Both the position numbers and the translations under genes were made by a program. Under the pieces are notes generated by a model. The model was given only the letters and a program-made list of their open reading frames with translations, searched no databases and was not told where the DNA came from. Below are positions 62,004 to 62,350 of a DNA stretch of 62,350 nucleotides, piece after piece. The number at the start of each line of letters is the position of its first letter. Position 1 is the first letter of the stretch. Source of the stretch: Aliagarivorans marinus DSM 23064 (GTDB lineage: Bacteria > Pseudomonadota > Gammaproteobacteria > Enterobacterales > Celerinatantimonadaceae); assembly GCF_000429485.1 (NCBI RefSeq), contig NZ_AUBY01000026.1:1-62350 (forward strand), written 5' to 3'.

Positions 62004-62350
62004 GGCGTTGTTGCCTAAATAGAATTGAACCTATTCGCTCATCTGCGATCTGATCGTTAAACCCTACTATCAGGTCGCACTATGGGCACCGCCAAGGGCA
62101 AAATCACCAATTGGAAACAGTACAATCACACCTTAACTCAAAGAGGCTCGTTAACCTTTTGGATGGACGATGCGGCTATCAAGCATTGGTACAACCAACA
62201 CCCTTCTGGTCGCCGAGGTCGTAGCAATACGTACAGTGACTCAGCCATCAGCACCGCGCTCATGATTAAGGGCGTGTTTAAGCTACCTCTGCGAGCGCTG
62301 GAAGGATTTATCAACTCGATATTTCGTCTGATGGATGTTGACCTCAAGTC
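62004..62350 (+). mobile_element. IS5-family element, left part
   Basis: Starts with GGCGTTGTTGCCTAAAT, which resembles the terminal repeats of IS5/IS903-group elements, 78 bases before a transposase ATG. It sits directly after the RAYT fragment, so it inserted into that gene. The right end is outside the window. Confidence 0.78.
62082..62350 (+). CDS. IS5-family transposase, partial at window edge
   Basis: First 89 residues: GKITNWKQYNHTLTQRGSL, FWMDDAA, RRGRSNTYSDSAISTALMIK and LPLRALEGFINSIFRLMDVD are the N-terminal pattern of IS903/IS5-type transposases. The catalytic DDE residues lie beyond the window. No interruption in the visible part. Confidence 0.92.
   Translation, partial: MGTAKGKITNWKQYNHTLTQRGSLTFWMDDAAIKHWYNQHPSGRRGRSNTYSDSAISTALMIKGVFKLPLRALEGFINSIFRLMDVDLK

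Noticed and set aside
1-62350. CRISPR array, tRNA or rRNA genes, prophage
   Set aside because: I looked for regularly spaced repeats, tRNA-like cloverleaf ends and phage structural genes and saw none.

Overview
The window looks like a chromosomal segment of a marine, agar-degrading gammaproteobacterium, probably an Alteromonadales-type genus related to Shewanella, Ferrimonas or Agarivorans. I infer this from an exported GH86-type agarase with calcium-binding TSP3 repeats, a MSHA-like pilin, paired DUF1800/DUF1501 proteins, a shewasin-like pepsin homologue, VF530 proteins and IS10/IS5/IS200 elements. No rRNA, tRNA, CRISPR array, phage or plasmid replication gene was seen.

Layout. 1-330: end of an IS200-type element. 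474-2812: old yellow enzyme plus GST, divergent from an HxlR regulator. 2977-9800: a lone pilin, small secreted proteins, DUF1501/DUF1800 pair, LysE exporter. 10156-17927: GH94 disaccharide phosphorylase behind two LacI-type operators, photolyase with a tiny overlapping DUF2256 gene, GT2/START pair, PuuB-like oxidase. 18002-18904: LysR regulator. 18969-24692 (minus): a tightly coupled four-gene operon of a cytoplasmic pepsin-like protease, a double avidin-like protein, a hybrid histidine kinase and a response-regulator diguanylate cyclase. This is the most unusual unit here. 24960-29680: agmatinase, PTPS-type pterin protein, acetyltransferase, lipoprotein, YdcH-like protein, aldo/keto reductase. 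29978-35065: agar locus with GH86 enzyme and a free CBM6-type protein, both behind the same conserved promoter block. 35272-38600: housekeeping-type genes and an amino-acid antiporter preceded by a terminator hairpin.

38868-53654 is a two-winged catabolic locus. The minus wing (eryI, dhaK, dhaL, eryH, sugar epimerase) has what is needed to turn a tetrulose such as L-erythrulose into D-erythrose 4-phosphate. The plus wing encodes a GntR/FCD regulator, a split transketolase, a sugar isomerase, a TctCBA importer, a glycerate dehydrogenase-like enzyme, a mutarotase and glycerate kinase. The TIM-barrel isomerase, DAK-type kinase and split transketolase also match the logic of D-apiose/apulose catabolism. 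I propose a tetrulose or branched-pentose (apiose/apionate-like) pathway; the substrate is unproven. Repeated TAACGTATT sites lie between the wings.

54088-56964 is a PAS kinase with an HD-GYP response regulator. 57294-60436 holds small accessory genes, including two VF530 paralogues and a PD-(D/E)XK-like protein. 60514-62350 is an insertion nest: an IS10-like element and the start of an IS5-family element bracket a broken REP-associated transposase fragment.
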